Shown here: positions 59,881-64,000 of the stretch, one piece after another
Position numbering within the stretch: position 1 is the first letter of the stretch
Layout: each line of letters starts with the position of its first letter
NCBI GenBank assembly: GCA_029582165.1
Contig: CM055870.1
Location: 18,726,332 to 18,790,331, forward strand
DNA: 64,000 bases
Source: Portulaca oleracea
Taxonomy: Eukaryota > Streptophyta > Magnoliopsida > Caryophyllales > Portulacaceae
Reading direction: 5' to 3'
Notes under the pieces: model-generated
What the model was told of the DNA's origin: nothing
The model's database searches: none
The model's input: the letters and a program-made list of their open reading frames with translations, nothing else
Program-made: the position numbers and the translations under genes

Positions 59881-59955
59881 AGATCCCTCAGGATGTATGA
59901 ATCTGTCAAAAACCTGGCCTCGAACCAGATCCCTCAGGATGCCTAGGTCAAGTCG

Positions 59956-61906
59956 TCATGGCTCAAACATATGTGTCGGAGGGTCCAGGGGAATGAGACC
60001 AGGATAACCTCCCAGAATTTGCCTCGAGGCTCTCCCCCCCAATACCACACTAACCGTAAGGCCCCTAAATGAGGAGGCGAAGACGGGTGTCATGCTAGGT
60101 CCAAAGGTTGTGGTAACCCTCCGACATTGAAATCGGCCCAAGGACGCCAGTTCAGTTGATCCTGTAAACGGAAAGACAAGTTTAAGGATGACATATAGAG
60201 GAAAATGAAAGAAAGATGCTGGACATAAATGAATATCGGTGTCAACTTGTCCAAGATCCCGCGAATAATGTCAAGACTCGCGGCTTATACTTTTTCTCAT
60301 GAATACCCTCGGTAGTCCAGCGTTCAGCAGCTGGTACCGTTTTATTCTTCTTCGAACGAATACCCAGGGCCGAAATGTACTCATACGCCCATGACTGCAT
60401 TAACAAAATGTTAAATAAGGAAGAAGGGATAAAATGAATTGAAAAGAGAAGTTTCAAACACATACCTCGAGCACTTTCCACAAAGAAGGGTCATACTGGT
60501 AACGGGTCTATGCCGCATGAAGATAGACTGGATCCTCATCCTGCGAAAGTCTCATGCCACGACGAAGCCAGTGGATGAAGTTCGCATAGGACGCCTTGCC
60601 CCAATTCAGGTTTCGAATATTGTTAAAGTCGAGGAGGTTTCGAAACCATGCCAGGGAAATGTTGTCCCCGTGGTTAGCAAAGAGGGTAGCAGAAATAAGG
60701 TATGCCAAGAAAATGAAGCGGCGCTGCTCTTCAGGCAAGTCTTGGAAACTTGCATCGCGGATGGCCTGCTCAAAGTGCTTATAGGAGAGATTGGCAAGAC
60801 CTTGCTGCTGTCCCAAACGCGCGGACACCAGATCCAACATATGCAGAACTACCGGAGGGATCTCCGCATCAAAGACCACATCCTGTCCACCCCAAGGAAG
60901 ACCGGTGATCATAACAAAATCTTTGGGCGTGACCGTCATCTCACCCACGGGCAAGTGAAATGAGTTGGTTGAATCCCATAACCTCTCAGCCATTGCTCAA
61001 CCTATGATATGGAAGGTCTGATTTTTCCAGGCCTCCAAGCATTTCCAGAAAGGCATGAAGCCCGCCGCAGTCAAAGTGTCACGGACAAAGTCTCCAGGGA
61101 CCGATTTAGCCACCTTAAGAGGCTCTTTCAAGGCGCCAGGAGTTTTCAGGTTATCCTCCTAAATACGACAGGCAATATTCCAGCAAATTGTTTAAAATGG
61201 GGGCTCAATTGACATTTTGGGCCAGAAATATAATCTCATGGACCCTAGCTGGACCCCAGCACAAACACTGGGCTCACAGCCATGGCCCACGAAACGATCC
61301 AACAAACCCAATTGTCTCGGCCCAAGACGGTCCAGCGCAAAAGAAAAAGACAATAAAAAATGCGAGTCAAAACGCACCTAGGTTTTGACCGCCTTATGAC
61401 CCAGAATCCGACCCAAAGAGCGCGCTAGCCTAGAAGACGAAAATAAAACCCGCCTGGGTTTTATTTCCTCAACTAGGCCACTCCTTGGACAAACGGGGCA
61501 AAGGACGCATAAAAGCCACCTGGGTTTTATTCAATCCATGGGCCGAGTTTGAAAGTTTTTTTTTGGGTCCATCATACGGATTGAGAGTCGGCTTTCGTGT
61601 TCTGTCAAAAGGCAGAAATAAAGGATCGTTCAACATCTTAACATGCGAGCATAGTTAAATTATCTAAAAAATCGACAAGATATGAAAAATAAATTCATGC
61701 TTGCTCATTTTTACGCTACATTAAGTACAAGAGAAAAGGTGAAGAATTACCTTGTCATGAGAGCGGTAAAACCAAGCATGGTTCCAACATTGAAAAATAA
61801 GATCGGAAGAAGCAGCCTCCGTACTAGGAACAAAGTTGCGCCGAGAAGACCTCTCGTGGAGCCACTCTGTTGCATGAGGAAGAGTGGATCGACCCCGGGG
61901 TTGCAT
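59956..61906 (-). pseudogene. Antisense plant mobile domain (PMD) gene with introns, inside the Tat element
   Basis: Minus-strand gene model. Exon 1: 61906-61751, ATG at 61906 with an in-frame TGA 24 nt upstream. Exon 2: 61158-60466 (231 codons). Exon 3: from 60394 to about 60247. Exon 4: from about 60160. Donors AAG|GTAATT and GAG|GTATGT and acceptors TTTAG|GAGG and GCAG|TCAT keep phase 0 across introns 1 and 2 (61159-61750, 60395-60465). Exon 2 carries the PMD signature: STNSFHLPVGEMTVT, GLPWGG, a LAYLISATLF helix and RNLNWGKASYANFI. Exon 3 starts SWAYEYI and exon 4 has LNWRPWADF. These follow the order of PMD proteins (the MAIN/MAIL1 family). In-frame stops at 60997-60999 and 60508-60510 disable it. 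The exon 3/4 junction and the 3' end are uncertain. Confidence 0.72.
61368..61531. repeat. Three palindromic modules in PMD intron 1
   Basis: CAAAACGCACCTAGGTTTTG (61368-61387), AAAACCCGCCTGGGTTTTA (61445-61463) and AAAAGCCACCTGGGTTTTA (61511-61529). All have the same orientation and pair AAAACC-like with GGTTTT-like arms. Confidence 0.8.
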
Positions 61907-62012
61907 GTTTTCAAACCCGAGCTTACTTCAAAAGACAAGACTTTCTAGAGAGAGGAGTAAGAGAAGTATGTAGACAATGAAGGTGTGAATGAAATGAATG
62001 AAAAGCTTGGAA

Positions 62013-62019
62013 TTTATAG
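62013..62019 (-). promoter_or_regulatory. TATA box of the antisense PMD gene
   Basis: The minus strand reads TATAAAT here, about 107 bp upstream of the ATG at 61906, a normal promoter-to-start distance. Three AACCC(A/G)(C/T)CTGGGTT palindromes lie 190-360 bp upstream (62208-62370). Confidence 0.5.
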
Positions 62020-62207
62020 AATGATCGGGTGAATGTGAGTCGTTCGTTTCTCGAACCTGCCTCGAGATGCCAAATGCTTAGCCGGAAATTCAAGGGCCAT
62101 CCTTTTGCCCCCCAAAGGGAGACAGGACGACGTGGCGCAATTACATCCACATGTGGGACAGGCCTACACTTGATTCCTTTCGCGAGGGGCAAGAAAAAAA
62201 AAATAAT

Positions 62208-62370
62208 GAAACCCGTCTGGGTTCCGCAAGTCGCCTGTAGCGCGCCCAGTACCACGCCACCACAATGGACGAATTTACAACCCACCTGGGTTTTATGCCG
62301 CCTGCAGTCCCAAATAAGCAGCCAACGCCTCAACAGCCTAATGGAAGAAGTCAACCCACCTGGGTTTTGT
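62208..62370. repeat. Three palindromic modules upstream of the PMD promoter
   Basis: GAAACCCGTCTGGGTTCC (62208-62225), CAACCCACCTGGGTTTTATG (62278-62297) and CAACCCACCTGGGTTTTG (62353-62370). Same family as those in intron 1 and in the LTR. Confidence 0.8.
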
Positions 62371-62520
62371 AAGTGCTACAGCCCATGGATCATGGTCCAG
62401 CTCAGCGGCCCGTACATCACACAACTTGAGACTATGGCCCGAAGCTTCCAAAGTCCAGGTGAAAACTCGAACTTCCTCTATTTCCTCGATAAAACTAATA
62501 CTTGATTTTCTCATGACTTT

Positions 62521-63048
62521 CAGGTCGCCGACAAAGGGACCACCATCATCCAGCTGCCGCATAAAAAGTCGCCAGCTATCCGGTTGCCGACAATGGGACC
62601 ACCATCATCCAGCTACCGCATAAAAAGTTGCCAGCTCTTCGGTCGCTGACAATGGGACCACCATCATCCAGCTGCCGCATAAAAAGTCGCCAGGTCTCCG
62701 GTCGCCGACAATGGGACCACCATCATCCAGCTGCCGCATAAAAAGTCGCCAGCTCTTCGATCGCCGACAATGGGACCACAATCATCCAGTTGTCACATAA
62801 AAAGTCGCCAGCTCTTCGGTCGCCGACAATGGGACCGCCATCATCCAGCTGCCGCATAAAAAGTCGCCAGCTCTTCGGTCGCTGACAATGGGACCACCAT
62901 CATCCAGCTGCCGCATAAAAAGTCGCCAGCTCTCCGGTCACCGATAATAGGACCACCATCATCCAGCTGCCGCATAAAACATCGCCAGCTCTCCGATCGC
63001 CGACAATGGGACCACCATCATCCAACTACCGCACAAAAGGTCGTTGTC
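62521..63048 (+). repeat. Nine-copy tandem array, exact 59-bp period
   Basis: GGGACCACCATCATCCAGCT-type phrases start at 62536, 62595, 62654, 62713, 62772, 62831, 62890, 62949 and 63008. Each unit contains CAGCTGCCGCATAAAAAGTC and GCCAGCTCTNCGGTCGCCGA with scattered substitutions. It lies in the 3' untranslated region of the Tat element, the usual place for such arrays in this clade. Confidence 0.95.
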
Positions 63049-63229
63049 ACCAACAGTCAGGTAGAGCATCATTCTCACTCGAGATCATCCCCAAAGAGGC
63101 GCATACCGCCCACCACTACGATGAAGGACTCAGCTTACAAGCATCACTCCAGGATTTGCAATCCAAAGTCATATCCTTAGACTACTTTGACCTTCGTCCA
63201 ATTCGGACTCGGTCAAACTGGGGGCTCTC
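63049..63229 (+). other. Tat 3' UTR end and polypurine tract
   Basis: Non-coding. It ends ACTGGGGGCTCTC directly before TGTAGACACC. Confidence 0.7.
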
Positions 63230-64000
63230 TGTAGACACCGGGATGTGCACCGACGTAATCCCAACTCATCAAGATCAGCAAGCCATTCGGGCCGAGCACT
63301 AGACGACTCATTGGGCCCAAAAGGTCAAACTGTTCGAGCCCAAGAAATCTAAACAGGCCGCTTATATCCAACAAAACCTCCCTGGGTTTTAATTTTCAGA
63401 AGGCAGCCCACACAGAAGCAGGCCCAAAAGCTTGCCTCGGCCCAGAGAAGTCAAAACCCGCCTAGGTTTTGAGGGAAGCACGATGCGTCGTTTTGCTCCG
63501 CCATGTCACCAACCCGTGTGATGATCAATTTTAAACCCACCTATGTTTTAAGCGATCTGGCGCCAAAACCTGCATGCATGCATGCAATCCCCTATTTTTG
63601 CCCACGTGTTTGACCTTGCGCTTGACCTCCCAAAACCCGCCTAGGTTTTAGTCCTCGGAGGGCATGATTTGTGGGGTATGTTCCCCTTGGTTTCCCTCCA
63701 AATCTCTCACTCCCTCACCTATAAATACCCCCTCCATTACCCTCATTTCATCAATTATTCTCATCATCTACCACCATTACTATACTCAAATTCTCTCAAA
63801 ATTCCATTACCTACACCCTCTCTAATCTTCCCATAATCGTTCTCATTCTTATCACAATCATTATCCTCACACCACCCTTCCAAGTCATATTACATTCTTC
63901 CATTCAAGCTCCAAGTCAAGGCCGAATCAAGGGATCGAATCCATCACATCCACGACCTTAAAGCGAGGTTTGATTTCGTTATTTATATTATTGTATTTCA
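63230..64000 (+). repeat. 3' LTR of the Tat element (cut by window end)
   Basis: Begins TGTAGACACCGGG after the polypurine tract. U3 carries AAAACCTCCCTGGGTTTT (63373-63390), CAAAACCCGCCTAGGTTTTG (63452-63471), a variant at about 63530-63549, and CAAAACCCGCCTAGGTTTTA (63631-63650). TATAAATA follows at about 63720-63727. No end is seen before 64000. Confidence 0.82.

Larger units (their letters stand above)
57540..64000 (+). mobile_element. Tat-lineage gypsy element with antisense PMD gene, 5' truncated
   Basis: From the middle of RT at 57540: RT, RNase H, a second RNase H-like domain, integrase, an antisense intron-containing gene, a 59-bp tandem array, a polypurine tract and the start of a 3' LTR running off the window. 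Two RNase H-type domains are a hallmark of the Tat clade. The 5' LTR, gag, protease and first half of RT are missing. Confidence 0.85.

Noticed and set aside
60439..60963. Plus-strand 174-codon ORF opposite the PMD exon 2
   Set aside because: No recognisable domain; the minus strand holds the conserved PMD motifs, so this is an antisense shadow.
61682..61948. Plus-strand 88-codon ORF near the PMD first exon
   Set aside because: It is the reverse shadow of the minus-strand exon, which has matching splice sites, upstream TATA and a phase-consistent continuation.
62521..63048. CRISPR-like regular spacing in the 59-bp array
   Set aside because: The whole unit is repeated with no unique spacers, and the genome context is a plant retrotransposon.

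Overview
This window looks like repeat-rich, intergenic plant nuclear DNA. The evidence is an AT-rich background, several lineages of plant LTR retrotransposon, a CACTA element, Stowaway-, Harbinger- and Mutator-type MITEs, L1-type LINE debris and GT-AG introns. It is probably from a eudicot; I cannot fix the family or species. I see no intact host gene. Nearly everything is mobile DNA in various states of decay.

Region 1 (1-3233): an unclassified dispersed repeat is interrupted by a non-autonomous CACTA element (498-1892, TSD TTG). A solo LTR follows (2133-2912, TSD ACGGG). A second copy of the dispersed repeat at about 35175-35691 lacks the CACTA and acts as a natural empty site.

Region 2 (3239-34392): a four-level nest. 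A pol-less element with Athila-type features and 1.37-kb LTRs lies on the minus strand. It carries a Tekay-like chromovirus (5437-30397, plus strand). The chromovirus 3' LTR is split by a Copia element (16669-29038, TSD AGATG). The Copia gag is in turn split at its fifth codon by a Tekay-type solo LTR (20052-23381, TSD CACAC). The chromovirus has an extra, unrecognised ORF between its primer-binding site and gag.

Region 3 (34398-42734): low-complexity AT-rich DNA with scattered MITE-like elements, a foldback element, a probable SINE, and a small fragment resembling the start of a bHLH transcription-factor gene.

Region 4 (42735-52570): a Tat-lineage gypsy fragment with two kinds of tandem repeat and its 3' LTR, two LINE fragments, a Mutator-type MITE with a perfect 9-bp TSD, and a Stowaway MITE.

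Region 5 (52686-64000): a truncated Athila element (minus strand) abuts the reverse-transcriptase domain of a second Tat element (plus strand). Downstream of its integrase this Tat element carries an antisense, intron-containing plant mobile domain (PMD) gene that appears to have its own TATA promoter. A nine-copy 59-bp array and a 3' LTR running off the window complete it.

Two observations stand out. First, the antisense PMD gene, its first intron and the LTR of its host element share one short palindromic module. Second, six unrelated LTR families here each carry a small cluster of their own short palindromes just upstream of a TATAAATA-like box. All coding regions are broken by stops, frameshifts or truncation, so current activity is unlikely.
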